Source: Thermococcus argininiproducens (GTDB taxonomy: Archaea; Methanobacteriota_B; Thermococci; Thermococcales; Thermococcaceae). Taken from it: DNA of 64,000 bases. The stretch spans positions 372,001 through 436,000 of the forward strand of contig NZ_CP080572.1 of NCBI RefSeq assembly GCF_023746595.1. The letters are read 5' to 3'. The notes beneath the pieces were generated by a model. That model saw only the letters and a list, made by a program, of their open reading frames with translations, searched no databases and was not told the DNA's origin. Positions 56,221 through 64,000 of this stretch are shown one piece after another. The translations under genes were made by a program, and so were the position numbers. Numbering within the stretch: the first letter of the stretch is position 1; each line of letters opens with the position of its first letter.

Positions 56221-57261
56221 ATGTTGGGATTGAACCCCATTTCGATATCTCGTGAAAAATCCCTATCAAAAGAAGAAATTGCCCAGGCCCTAAGATGGGC
56301 TACTATTGCAGAACTAGATGCCATAACATTCTATGAACAATTTGCAAGATTAATAGAAGATGAAAACATAAAGAAAGTATTTTTAGATGTAGCAAAAGAA
56401 GAAAAAGCTCATGTAGGAGAGTTTATGGCCCTTCTACTTAATCTAGACTCTGAACAGCTTAGTGAACTTAAAGAGGGTTTTGAAGAAGTTGAAGAATTAA
56501 CGGGGATTAAAACAGAATTAAACCCCTCGGAGGAAAAAGAAGTGCGAAGTGGATATATTGAAGTGCTTAAAAAGGCTTTAATCGAAGTTATTAGCAAAGG
56601 CAGAATAATTGTAAGTTCCCTACCAAAAACAAAGATCATAGGTATGCAATCTTTTAGAGTGGACTTAATACGTTATGAAGATGGAGTAAAAGTCACAAAA
56701 CAGGAGTACAAACCTATCCCTATGCTCACAAAGAAGTTCTATATTGGACTAAGGGAACTTGATGATGGCACTTATGACCCCGCAATAGCAGTTAAAGCAG
56801 GAGAACTTCTGGTAAAAAATGAAGAAGAACTAATTATCAACGAACTCCTATCTACAGAAGGAATAAAGAGAGGAACATTAAGGTCTTGGGAGAACACTGA
56901 GGAAGCCTTGGATGACCTCATGAATGCCCTCCAAGAAGCTTCAAAAGCCTCAGCTGGACCTTTTGGAATAATCCTGAATCCAAAAAGATATGCAAAGTTG
57001 CTAAGAGTTCATGAAAAAGGAGGTAGAATACTAATAGAAGTCCTAAAAAATGTCTTCAAAGGAGGTATTTTAGTTACCCCCAATATTTCGGAAGATAAAG
57101 TTGTAGTATTTGCAAATACCCCCGCAGTTATGGACATTGTAATAGGTCAAGACGTTGAGTTAAAGGAGCTCGGACCTGAAGGAGATGCCGTTGCATTCTT
57201 GGTCGGTGAAGCTTTAGCTCTAAGAGTTAAGAGCCCTGAAGCTATTGTAATCTTGGAGTGA
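56221..57261 (+). CDS. Encapsulin shell protein with fused N-terminal ferritin-like domain
   Basis: 346-residue fusion like the P. furiosus virus-like particle protein. Residues 1-100 are a ferritin-like domain (WATIAELDAITFYEQFARLI and DVAKEEKAHVGEFMALLL, with Glu/His di-iron ligands); from about 105 the HK97-fold shell follows (FRVDLIRYEDGVKVTKQEYK, KKFYIGLRELDDGTYD, AGPFGIILNPKRYAKLLRVH and the C-terminal AVAFLVGEALALRVKSPEAI). The fused iron-oxidising domain would sit inside the compartment, making a self-contained iron store. GGTGATAAAT precedes ATG 56221; the frame also reaches 56209. Confidence 0.93.
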   Translation: MLGLNPISISREKSLSKEEIAQALRWATIAELDAITFYEQFARLIEDENIKKVFLDVAKEEKAHVGEFMALLLNLDSEQLSELKEGFEEVEELTGIKTELNPSEEKEVRSGYIEVLKKALIEVISKGRIIVSSLPKTKIIGMQSFRVDLIRYEDGVKVTKQEYKPIPMLTKKFYIGLRELDDGTYDPAIAVKAGELLVKNEEELIINELLSTEGIKRGTLRSWENTEEALDDLMNALQEASKASAGPFGIILNPKRYAKLLRVHEKGGRILIEVLKNVFKGGILVTPNISEDKVVVFANTPAVMDIVIGQDVELKELGPEGDAVAFLVGEALALRVKSPEAIVILE

Positions 57262-57437
57262 CTTTTTGTAATTTATTTTTTAATAGACGGGGCCTCGGCA
57301 TATGATAATATTCTCGAACTTGTTTAGAGAGTTTCTCAAACAACATTGGGTTTTTACATCGAGTTTTGAGCCTTCTTCATTCCACAATGAGAAAAATATA
57401 TAACTTTCAAATACAATAATATGAACTGGTGATTCCG

Positions 57438-57884
57438 ATGGTCGAACCTCTTGTAAAGAAAGCGGCTGATGTTGAGAATGAAGCTGCTAAAAGCTATACT
57501 GAAGGACTTGCGAAATTAAGAGGGCAAGGTTTAAAGTACACAGATGTTGAGGCGGTTGTAAGTAGGATAGCTGTTGACACAATTGTCCACAAACACTTAA
57601 TGAAAGCTATTCTAGAAGCACAAAAAGAGCTTGAAAAAGTGAGAAAAGGATATGAACAAGTTAAAGAACCCATGGAGATGGAGATGAGTAAAGAACAAGC
57701 CCTTCTTGTTAAAAGATTTGCTGAAATGCATCTTGAGATTGAGAAAGATATGATCGAAACATACCAAAAAATGGCCGAAAAAATGACCCATCCACTCTTT
57801 AAGGGGTTAGCAGAGGCCCTTGTTAAAAATGAAGAAGAGCACCACAGGCTTCTAAAACAACTTATAGAAAAACACAAAGAGTGA
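57438..57884 (+). CDS. Ferritin-like protein downstream of encapsulin
   Basis: 148 residues in two helical hairpins. The second has a convincing di-iron pattern (EMHLEIEKDMIETYQKMAEK and ALVKNEEEHHRLLKQLIEKH); the first (VENEAAKSYTEGLAKLRGQG, VDTIVHKHLMKAIL) is weaker. No classical encapsulin cargo peptide is seen at the C-terminus. GGTGATTCCG precedes ATG 57438. It has its own TATA-like AAATATATAAC near 57391 and an imperfect inverted repeat at 57320-57343. Its stop codon begins a mini-element. Confidence 0.75.
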   Translation: MVEPLVKKAADVENEAAKSYTEGLAKLRGQGLKYTDVEAVVSRIAVDTIVHKHLMKAILEAQKELEKVRKGYEQVKEPMEMEMSKEQALLVKRFAEMHLEIEKDMIETYQKMAEKMTHPLFKGLAEALVKNEEEHHRLLKQLIEKHKE

Positions 57885-57918
57885 CCTCATCCCCTTGAAT
57901 AGTGAGACTTTCAAAAGA
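57882..57918 (-). repeat. IS605-derived palindromic mini-element after the ferritin-like gene
   Basis: TGACCTCATCCCCTTGAATA followed by GTGAGACTTTCAAAAG aligns along its length with the copy at 44108-44146. Its first three bases are the stop codon of the ferritin-like gene. Confidence 0.6.
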
Positions 57919-58005
57919 AAAAATAAGAGAGTCTTCTAACTTATTTCTTGTTTTTTCTCTTAATTTTTCTTCAGTTTTCAAACGCATGTTACTCAGAAAA
58001 GAGCA

Positions 58006-58623
58006 TCATTCACTCCCAATTCCTTTTGGAGTTATCTTCTTTTCGACGTAAGAAAAGCTCACATCTATAAAAACCGCCATAAGAATAGCAGGAATAGAGC
58101 CTGCTAAAATTTTGTCTGTATTAAAGCTTGCCAAACCCTCAAAAACCAGCCTTCCAAGGCCTCCAGAACCAATTATAGCCGTTAAGATTGCTATTGAATT
58201 AGCCAAAACTGCCGCGAATTTTATCCCTGCAAACATTGCTGGATAGGCATGGGGAAAGCGAACATGGCGAATTATCTCCCATTCAGTTAGCCCTATACCC
58301 TCAGCAGCATCAATCATGGCTTCATCTACCTCACTAAGACCCACATAGGTGTTTTTAACTATTGGAAGCAGGGCCCTGAGAAATATTGCAAAGATTGCAG
58401 GAGTGAACCCTATGCCAAGAAGTGGCACTACTATTGCAACAACGGCAAAGCTGGGAATGGCCTGTACCAAGTTCGCAAATCCCATTATGATCGATGCAAG
58501 TCTTTTGCTTTTAAGTGCCAGTACTGCAAGAGGAATTCCAACCGAGATACTTACAAAGAGTGAGACGTACGTTAGAACAAGGTGTTCACTGAAAGCACTT
58601 AAAATTCTTTCAATCCCCACCAC
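58006..58623 (-). CDS. OpuC-type osmoprotectant ABC transporter permease (second)
   Basis: 205-residue permease with about five helices and the ProW/OpuCB-type loop MIDAAEGIGLTEWEIIRHVRFPH that contacts the ATPase. Starts with GTG 58623 (GGAGGCG upstream), overlapping the preceding permease gene by 14 bases. Last gene of a four-gene operon for glycine betaine, choline or a related compound. Confidence 0.9.
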   Translation of the reverse strand: MVGIERILSAFSEHLVLTYVSLFVSISVGIPLAVLALKSKRLASIIMGFANLVQAIPSFAVVAIVVPLLGIGFTPAIFAIFLRALLPIVKNTYVGLSEVDEAMIDAAEGIGLTEWEIIRHVRFPHAYPAMFAGIKFAAVLANSIAILTAIIGSGGLGRLVFEGLASFNTDKILAGSIPAILMAVFIDVSFSYVEKKITPKGIGSE

Positions 58624-59242
58624 GATAACGCCTCCTTAAGTACTTTTCAATCAAAGCTGCAATACCATCTAAGAGTAACGCAAGAATTCCTACCCACAAA
58701 CCCGCGACAATTATTATCTCTTTATCATAGAGGTGTATTCCTGTCTGAATTGGGGCCCCAAGACCTCCAGCAGCTATCAGGCCACCCAATGTCACTACAC
58801 CCATCGTAAAAACAACAGCTATCCTAACCCCAGCTGCAATTAAAGGTAAAGCCAATGGAAACCTTACCTTCACCAATATTTCCCTATCACTCAGACCTAT
58901 TGCTTCGGCAACCTCCAAGTAACTTCTCTCAACCGTTGTTAATCCAGTGTAAGTGTTTCTCGCTATAGGGAGGATAGAGTAGAGTACAGAAGCTGCTATA
59001 GTGGGTTTTTCCCCAATACCCAGGATAGGGAGGAACAACACGAGAAGAGCCAATGTTGGGATTGTTTCGACCACATTTAGTATGTTCAGAGTTAATGAGG
59101 CAAGTTTTGGTCTGCGATAAAGGAATAGACCTAAAGTAACACCTATGACTATAGCCAATAACAAAGATATACTAAACATTCTTAGGTGTTCTATCGTTCT
59201 CTGAGTTAGCTTTTGACTCTCCCACACCCACTGAACGTCCAT
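58610..59242 (-). CDS. OpuC-type osmoprotectant ABC transporter permease (first)
   Basis: 210-residue permease, paralogous to the next one, with the coupling loop YLEVAEAIGLSDREILVKVRFP near residue 120. Begins 9 bases after the ATPase stop. Two different permeases with one ATPase form the membrane part of the importer. Confidence 0.9.
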   Translation of the reverse strand: MDVQWVWESQKLTQRTIEHLRMFSISLLLAIVIGVTLGLFLYRRPKLASLTLNILNVVETIPTLALLVLFLPILGIGEKPTIAASVLYSILPIARNTYTGLTTVERSYLEVAEAIGLSDREILVKVRFPLALPLIAAGVRIAVVFTMGVVTLGGLIAAGGLGAPIQTGIHLYDKEIIIVAGLWVGILALLLDGIAALIEKYLRRRYRGGD

Positions 59243-59251
59243 TTCTTTCCC

Positions 59252-60346
59252 TCACAAAAGTTTTAGAAGCACTTCACTTGCAAGGAGTATCCCTACCGGT
59301 CTCTCTCTTTTCACTACAATACCTAAAAAGGTGTTTTTCATTTTCATCTCAGCGAGAGCAGAAGCTAGTGAGTCCTCTGGCGAAAACGTCATGGGCTCTT
59401 TAATTGCCTTCTCCAAATCTTCTGAGATCAAAAGTGTCTTAAGCTCTACGATACCTTTTAACACTCCCTTATCAACGAGAACAGCAAATTCAACATCCTT
59501 TTCTTTCATCCATTTTATTAATTGACTCTTCTCCTGAGCCTCTACCAAATAAGATTCAACAGGCATCATTAGATCCTTGACTTTTAGAGTATCAAGATGC
59601 TTAAATTTTTTATCAGCGTTTACAAGTCTGGCCACAAACTCATTGGCGGGATTTAAAACAAGTTCATCGGGGTATCCAACTTGAATAAGTTTACCTTTCC
59701 TCATTATAGCAATTCTATCCCCGAGTCTAAAGGCCTCTTCTATATCGTGTGTTACAAACACTATTGTTCTCCCGAGAGTCTCTTTTATCTTAGCAAACTC
59801 CTCTTGAAGCTGTTTCCTTAAGATGGGGTCCAAAGCACCAAATGGTTCATCCATTAGAAGTAAGGGCGGGTTTAAAGCTAAAGCCCTAGCAAGTCCAACA
59901 CGCTGTTGCTGCCCCCCACTTAGCTGATGAGGATAACGGTTAGCAAACTCTCTTGGGAGGGCAACAAGATCTAAAAGTTCATTCACTCTATTTTCAATTT
60001 CTTCCTCACTCCATCCTTCAAGCCTTGGAAGAAGGGCAATATTCTCTTTGACCGTCATATGTGGAAAAAGACCTATCTGTTGAATCACATAGCCTATACT
60101 TCTCCTAAGTTCCACTACATCAAATTCTTTCACATTTTTTCCATTTATGAAGATCTCACCCTCATCTGGCTCAACAAGCCTATTTATGGTTCTCAAAAGT
60201 GTTGTCTTCCCTGAACCGCTTGGTCCGATTAGTATAAGAAGCTCGCCTCCAATCACATCTAGATTAACGTTATCAACAGCTTTAAAATTCCCATAGCGTT
60301 TTGTGACATTTTTGAGTTTAACATTTTCTATTTTATCAAAGAGCAT
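59252..60346 (-). CDS. OpuC-type ABC transporter ATP-binding subunit with CBS domains
   Basis: 364-residue ATPase: Walker A GPSGSGKTTLLRTI near residue 40, signature LSGGQQQRVGLARAL, Walker B LLLMDEPFGALDP, and the H-loop TIVFVTHDIEEAF. The C-terminal 115 residues form a CBS-domain pair (KVKDLMMPVESYLVEAQEKS onward), which in related transporters senses ionic strength or nucleotides. GGTGGTGGAT precedes ATG 60346, better than the GTG at 60358. Confidence 0.93.
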   Translation of the reverse strand: MLFDKIENVKLKNVTKRYGNFKAVDNVNLDVIGGELLILIGPSGSGKTTLLRTINRLVEPDEGEIFINGKNVKEFDVVELRRSIGYVIQQIGLFPHMTVKENIALLPRLEGWSEEEIENRVNELLDLVALPREFANRYPHQLSGGQQQRVGLARALALNPPLLLMDEPFGALDPILRKQLQEEFAKIKETLGRTIVFVTHDIEEAFRLGDRIAIMRKGKLIQVGYPDELVLNPANEFVARLVNADKKFKHLDTLKVKDLMMPVESYLVEAQEKSQLIKWMKEKDVEFAVLVDKGVLKGIVELKTLLISEDLEKAIKEPMTFSPEDSLASALAEMKMKNTFLGIVVKRERPVGILLASEVLLKLL

Positions 60347-60373
60347 ATCCACCACCAAAAAGAAAAAGAAAAA

Positions 60374-61276
60374 TCAACCACTTATAAGGCCTTTTTCGAC
60401 TAAAAATTCTTTTGCTATCTCCCTAGCATCTTTTTTCTCTACATCGTATTTGTAGTTTAGTAATCTCATTGTGTTAGTATCGATAAGCCCCTCAAGTTTC
60501 TTAAGAATTTCAATAATTTCAGGATATTTGTCAGCAAAATCTTTCTTTACAAGTATAACCGCATCATAGGGAGGCAGAGCACCTTTATCGTCTTCAAGTA
60601 TCTTAAGATCAAAAAGATCAACACGGGCATCTGTTGTGTAAGCGGAAATTGCATCTACTTGGTCGTTCTTTATAGCTTCATACATTAATGTGGGCTCCAT
60701 TTGCTTAACATCTCCAAATGTGAAACCATATACCTCTTTAATCCTCGGCAACCCGTCTGGTCTCGTAGCAAACTCTGGATCTGTACCCAAAACCATCTTA
60801 GGGGCGTATGGGGCCAGATCACTCAACTTTTGAAGGCCATTTTTCTCAGCAAACTCTTTTTTCACAGCTATCGCGTAGTCGTCCCTAAAACCCAATTTTA
60901 CAACTGTTAAAATACCATCGCGACTGAGCATTTCCTCTTTACTCTTCTCATATACATAATCAGGATCCCAGTTTTCTGGAGGATCAAGTTTAAGGATATT
61001 ATTGTACGCTGTTCCAGTGTACTCAACATAAATATGAATTTGGCCTTTTTTTAATGCTTCATAATTTACCAGTGTCCCACCAAGTCCCTCTTTTACCTCA
61101 GCCTTATAGCCATTATTTTCTAAGAGGAGAGCTATCATATGGGCCAAAATGTACTGTTCATTGAATGGTTTAGAGCCAATAACTATCGTAGGGACTTCTT
61201 CTTTTTCACTTATGCAACCACTTAGAAAAGAAACCAAAACCAAGCTCCCTACAATCAAAGCAGCTACCTTGTGCAT
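60374..61276 (-). CDS. OpuC-type substrate-binding lipoprotein
   Basis: 300-residue exported solute-binding protein of the glycine betaine/choline (ProX/YehZ) class. The lipobox [10 protein letters not shown] marks a lipid-anchored mature Cys at residue 21. Ligand-binding family blocks include [40 protein letters not shown] and [11 protein letters not shown], the last with aromatic residues typical of quaternary-ammonium pockets. AAGGTG precedes the ATG. First gene of the operon, followed by the ATPase and both permeases. Confidence 0.92.
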   Translation of the reverse strand: MHKVAALIVGSLVLVSFLSGCISEKEEVPTIVIGSKPFNEQYILAHMIALLLENNGYKAEVKEGLGGTLVNYEALKKGQIHIYVEYTGTAYNNILKLDPPENWDPDYVYEKSKEEMLSRDGILTVVKLGFRDDYAIAVKKEFAEKNGLQKLSDLAPYAPKMVLGTDPEFATRPDGLPRIKEVYGFTFGDVKQMEPTLMYEAIKNDQVDAISAYTTDARVDLFDLKILEDDKGALPPYDAVILVKKDFADKYPEIIEILKKLEGLIDTNTMRLLNYKYDVEKKDAREIAKEFLVEKGLISG

Positions 61277-61355
61277 TTTTATACACCTTTACTATATTGT
61301 TCGAGCATTTTAATAAACTTTTCGAAAAATTAAAAGTAAAAGTATAGAGTTCGAA

Positions 61356-62165
61356 CTAACCTAGCATAGAATCCAAGAAGAGCATTACATAGAAGCCAAT
61401 GAAGAATCCAAGGGTTACATAGAGCTCATTTTCTTCCCTTTTGTATATCTCTGGAATCATTTCTTTCACAGTTACGTAAAGCATTGCCCCTCCTGCTAAG
61501 CCCAAACCATAAGGAAGGAGACTACGAAATGCTGTAAAGAAGACCGCACCAACAAGCACCATGACCATCTCCGCTATACCACTTAAACTCCCCATCAGAA
61601 TTGGTTGGAGCCGTTTCTTTTGGAGAGTGGCAAGAGGAAGAGAAACCACAGCCCCCTCAGGAAAATCTTGAATGCCTATCGCTATAGCTGTGATAATACC
61701 AGTCCTCAGATCAAAGACTATTGAAGTGCCTACTGCAAGGCCTTCAGGAAGATTGTGAATTACAATAGCAAGAACTATGAGCCAAACCACTCTAAGCTTA
61801 TCCTTCAGCTCTTTTGGGCCTTCATATCCCTTAACCAGATGTTCATGAGGTATAAACCTGTCTATAGCATAGATAAGTAATATTCCCAAAAGTATTCCAA
61901 TTCCTGCTGGAGTAAAACTATTCGTAAATTCAATCGCTGGTAGTATTAAGCTGGTGAAACTAGCTACAATCATGACTCCAGCAGCAAAAGATAAACTTAC
62001 ATCAATTCCCCAGTCTGGCAGTTTATTAGAGAATATGGCCAATAAAGAACCCAATGTAGTCATTATTGCTACAAAGAGACCCGCATAGAAAGATACTACT
62101 ATGAGATTACCCCCAGATATGTTGAGTAGGTATTCTCCAAGCCTTGCGATAGAGTTCTCTAACAC
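61356..62165 (-). CDS. ZIP-family metal transporter (GufA type)
   Basis: 269-residue transporter with about eight helices; helix IV-V motifs VIHNLPEGLAVGTSIVFDLR and GIQDFPEGAVVSLPLA contain the His/Glu metal-site residues (HNxPEG and the QDxPEG variant). Imports zinc or iron. GTG 62165 is preceded by GGGTGGG. Its placement among iron-handling genes suggests iron supply (inference). Confidence 0.92.
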   Translation of the reverse strand: MLENSIARLGEYLLNISGGNLIVVSFYAGLFVAIMTTLGSLLAIFSNKLPDWGIDVSLSFAAGVMIVASFTSLILPAIEFTNSFTPAGIGILLGILLIYAIDRFIPHEHLVKGYEGPKELKDKLRVVWLIVLAIVIHNLPEGLAVGTSIVFDLRTGIITAIAIGIQDFPEGAVVSLPLATLQKKRLQPILMGSLSGIAEMVMVLVGAVFFTAFRSLLPYGLGLAGGAMLYVTVKEMIPEIYKREENELYVTLGFFIGFYVMLFLDSMLG

Positions 62166-62226
62166 TTTTAGCCCACCCTAATAAATAAAATGTTGAAATA
62201 TTATAAAAATTGCTAAAAACAAAGGA

Positions 62227-62748
62227 CTATGGACCGACATGCATCATTTGAGAGTACATCTCCCAGTCAAGAAGAACCTCGTATTCTGTCTTCAGGATGA
62301 AGTAGTGGGTATTTTCCATAGAAGCAAGATATCTAAGAAGGCCTTTTTTAGCATTGTCTTCCGTCATCTCTTCAAGCTTTGAGTAAAACTCTTTAGCTAT
62401 TCTTTCAGCCTCCATCGCCCAACGAATAAGCTCTAATATATCGTGAACATCTTTAACTTTCTCCAAAACCGGTTTCAATTCAGGCCCCACATGTTCTTTC
62501 GGAAATACAATATCCTCTCCTGGAAAAGACTGAGCATAAAGCTTTCTTAAAAACTCTTCATGCTTTTCCTCTTCACCCGCAAGGAACTCAAGCTTCTTTT
62601 TTAAGGTTTCTACACCCACATTCTCAGCCATGCTTCTATAAAACTCTTTTGCCCCAATCTCGGCCTTTATAGCCATTCCCAGAAGCTCCTTAAGGGAGAA
62701 TTCATTTACCCTCTCAAGAGGGATTCCCATATCTATATCAACTACCAT
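62227..62748 (-). CDS. Ferritin-like di-iron protein
   Basis: 173-residue four-helix protein with a duplicated di-iron pattern: GMAIKAEIGAKEFYRSMAEN and EFLAGEEEKHEEFLRKLYAQ, then WAMEAERIAKEFYSKLEEMT and YLASMENTHYFILKTEYEV. No rubredoxin domain. GAGGTGACGG precedes ATG 62748. Probably oxidative-stress or iron related, like its neighbours; distinct from the other three ferritin-like proteins in sequence. Confidence 0.83.
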   Translation of the reverse strand: MVVDIDMGIPLERVNEFSLKELLGMAIKAEIGAKEFYRSMAENVGVETLKKKLEFLAGEEEKHEEFLRKLYAQSFPGEDIVFPKEHVGPELKPVLEKVKDVHDILELIRWAMEAERIAKEFYSKLEEMTEDNAKKGLLRYLASMENTHYFILKTEYEVLLDWEMYSQMMHVGP

Positions 62749-62842
62749 TTCCGTCACCTCATTTCAAAAACCTGACATTATCTAATAGAACTCCCTAATA
62801 CTAAAACCTTTCCATTTAATGAGGGTTTTAAATAACAGAAAA

Positions 62843-63463
62843 CTATTCACGGAGATACTGAGATTCTATCTCGAGACTGTTAAATCGGATTCTAGCTACG
62901 TAGTGCAATCTCACCAGAGTATAAATCCAAATAACGAGCGACAATAAATAGACTACTGGAGCCATTGTTCTAGTAGATTGAAGTGCATTGAGCCAGATAA
63001 AGACCACAAATACCCAAGAGGAGATTTTTGCGAGTGTTTTGTAATTTTCTGGCGTTCTAATGTAGCCTGCAATTGCATTAATAAGTAGAATCAAAGAAAC
63101 TGAAGAACCCAATTCAATGACATAAAATCCCTTCTTTTCAACAAAAATGGTAGAGGCCATTATAAGCACTACTTGTAAGAGCATTGTCCAAGTCGCTTTC
63201 ACAAGCTTACTTTCGGAGAGGGAATAAGCTATCATGGCAGGTCCTAAGAGAATCGCAACACTTATGATGGCTTCATGAATCTCAAACATAGTAGCGATAA
63301 ATCCAAGTGACGTTAAAATTCCCCCAACAAGAATGTAGCGAGAGAGTCGCCTACCTCCAAGTCTTACTTTTTCTATTTGCTGTGATAAGTTCCATGTAAG
63401 AAAAATTCCCACAAGCACTAAAATACCACCAACACTCATGAAGATTTGATATTGGTCAACCAT
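62843..63463 (-). CDS. Seven-helix membrane protein, unrecognised
   Basis: 206 residues with about seven hydrophobic segments (for example FMSVGGILVLVGIFLTWNLS, YILVGGILTSLGFIATMFEI, WTMLLQVVLIMASTIFV) and an RIRFNSLEIESQYLRE tail. GATGAG lies before ATG 63463; the frame also reaches GTG 63478. No family recognised; a sensor-like 7TM domain without kinase is one possibility. Confidence 0.65.
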   Translation of the reverse strand: MVDQYQIFMSVGGILVLVGIFLTWNLSQQIEKVRLGGRRLSRYILVGGILTSLGFIATMFEIHEAIISVAILLGPAMIAYSLSESKLVKATWTMLLQVVLIMASTIFVEKKGFYVIELGSSVSLILLINAIAGYIRTPENYKTLAKISSWVFVVFIWLNALQSTRTMAPVVYLLSLVIWIYTLVRLHYVARIRFNSLEIESQYLRE

Positions 63464-63550
63464 GTTCTCATCATCCACATCTTTGACTATTATGTTTATA
63501 CAGAAAAGTAAATAAATCTTCCGTATATCTTGAAAAAAGTTTAAGAAAAA

Positions 63551-63910
63551 TCACTCAAGTGGGACTCTGTTCTCCCAAAGGCCATGAATATTACAGTAGC
63601 TTAGAGCATAAATTATCCCCTTTTTCTCTAGCTTAACTTTCAGTTTGGCAAAAGGCTCAACGAGTCCAGGTTCAAACTCAAATCTTCCTAGGCTTATTGG
63701 ATTGAACTGTCTTCCTTCCTCATAGAAGAAAACTTCAATCCATCTTATGGAGTGTTCGACGGTATTGGGGTGAGGACCAACCCAAACCTTAATTTTGTAG
63801 TAATCCTCTTCTTTCTTAACTTCAATCTTAGGCACGTGGCTTTCCCTTTTGCCTGCAGCTGGGCCTTCACTCACATCTGAAGTATAAATAATTTCCCCAA
63901 GTTTCTTCAT
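63551..63910 (-). CDS. sorA: Superoxide reductase (neelaredoxin type)
   Basis: 119-residue one-iron superoxide reductase. The iron ligands can be read as His in RESHVPKIEV, two His in VGPHPNTVEHSIRW, and Cys and His in LSYCNIHGLWEN; the Glu before the first His is also kept. No desulforedoxin domain, so it is class II. It reduces superoxide to peroxide using rubredoxin. GAGGTGG precedes ATG 63910 and overlaps the stop of the rubredoxin gene upstream, so they are one operon. Confidence 0.94.
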   Translation of the reverse strand: MKKLGEIIYTSDVSEGPAAGKRESHVPKIEVKKEEDYYKIKVWVGPHPNTVEHSIRWIEVFFYEEGRQFNPISLGRFEFEPGLVEPFAKLKVKLEKKGIIYALSYCNIHGLWENRVPLE

Positions 63911-63920
63911 AAAAACCACC

Positions 63921-64000
63921 TCAATCCTCTATCTTCTCAAACATATCTTTTGGTGCTCCACAGAGCGGGCATACCCAATCATCTGGGATTTCCTCAAACT
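63921..64000 (-). CDS. rub: Rubredoxin, C-terminal part (gene runs off the window)
   Basis: The last 26 codons, FEEIPDDWVCPLCGAPKDMF and on to EKIED, include the second iron-binding CxxC of rubredoxin. Electron donor to the superoxide reductase that follows 10 bases later. Confidence 0.92.
   Translation of the reverse strand, partial: FEEIPDDWVCPLCGAPKDMFEKIED

Noticed and set aside
57320-57343. Inverted repeat TTGTTT...AAACAA upstream of the ferritin-like gene as a third Fur-type site
   Set aside because: Inner part does not pair without a bulge, and it lacks the TATTTAG/CTAAATA core of the two strong sites.

Overview
This AT-rich window (about 40% G+C by eye) comes from a hyperthermophilic euryarchaeon of the order Thermococcales. 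The evidence is a set of archaeal hallmark genes: CDP-archaeol synthase CarS, archaeosine synthase ArcS, KEOPS Kae1, archaeal-type AlaRS and Elp3, Nip7, eL41 and ADP-forming acyl-CoA synthetase. Promoters are TATA/BRE-like, ribosome binding sites are of the GGTGA type, the CRISPR repeat resembles that of Pyrococcus furiosus, and there is an encapsulin shell protein fused to a ferritin-like domain as in P. furiosus. A Thermococcus species of low G+C (T. sibiricus-like) is a guess, not a demonstrated identity.

Layout. 0-6 kb (minus strand): ITPase, an adenosine-specific kinase family protein, a TnpB transposon that has landed in the 3' end of a SPASM-domain gene, a moaD-moeB-moaE operon, carS and a MarR/GbsR-like regulator. 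6-12 kb (plus): an HAE3-type RND exporter, a five-repeat cell-surface protein and a LEA14-like membrane protein, with a 22-bp palindrome at the divergent promoter shared with the regulator. 12-16.6 kb: NSUN6-like m5C methyltransferase, flippase-like membrane protein, NAD kinase, and Kae1 on the other strand. 16.8-18.7 kb: a CRISPR array of 22 repeats and 21 spacers with its leader on the right, read on the minus strand, with no cas genes in the window. 18.7-33 kb: central metabolism, tRNA modification, dolichol-phosphate mannose synthase, tRNA-Pro(CGG), a KaiC-like ATPase and peptidases. 33-40 kb: eL41, a nitrilase, a HEAT-like/coiled-coil gene pair flanking a C/D box sRNA, and alaS.

40.4-49.3 kb is an accessory stretch. 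It has two exported proteins of unknown function, then a cluster of IS200/IS605-related elements without any TnpA: one intact TnpB, one frameshifted TnpB that splits a membrane-protein gene, a decayed TnpB fragment, several approximately 40-bp palindromic mini-elements, and a 404-bp TnpB-less element. The 404-bp element keeps the transposon promoter and right end but has the tnpB reading frame replaced by a GC-rich, multi-hairpin RNA domain. Removing it restores a 60-residue membrane-protein ORF.

49.3-64 kb: Elp3, an M1-like secreted peptidase, Nip7, then an iron/oxidative-stress region. This holds a rubrerythrin-like protein, a Fur-family regulator, a Dps-like thioferritin, an encapsulin with fused ferritin-like domain, and two further ferritin-like proteins. 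It ends with an OpuC-type ABC transporter, a ZIP metal transporter, superoxide reductase and the 3' end of a rubredoxin gene. Two strong palindromes with a shared TATTTAG...CTAAATA core lie in the promoters of the Dps-like and encapsulin genes and suggest common control, perhaps by the adjacent Fur-like protein.
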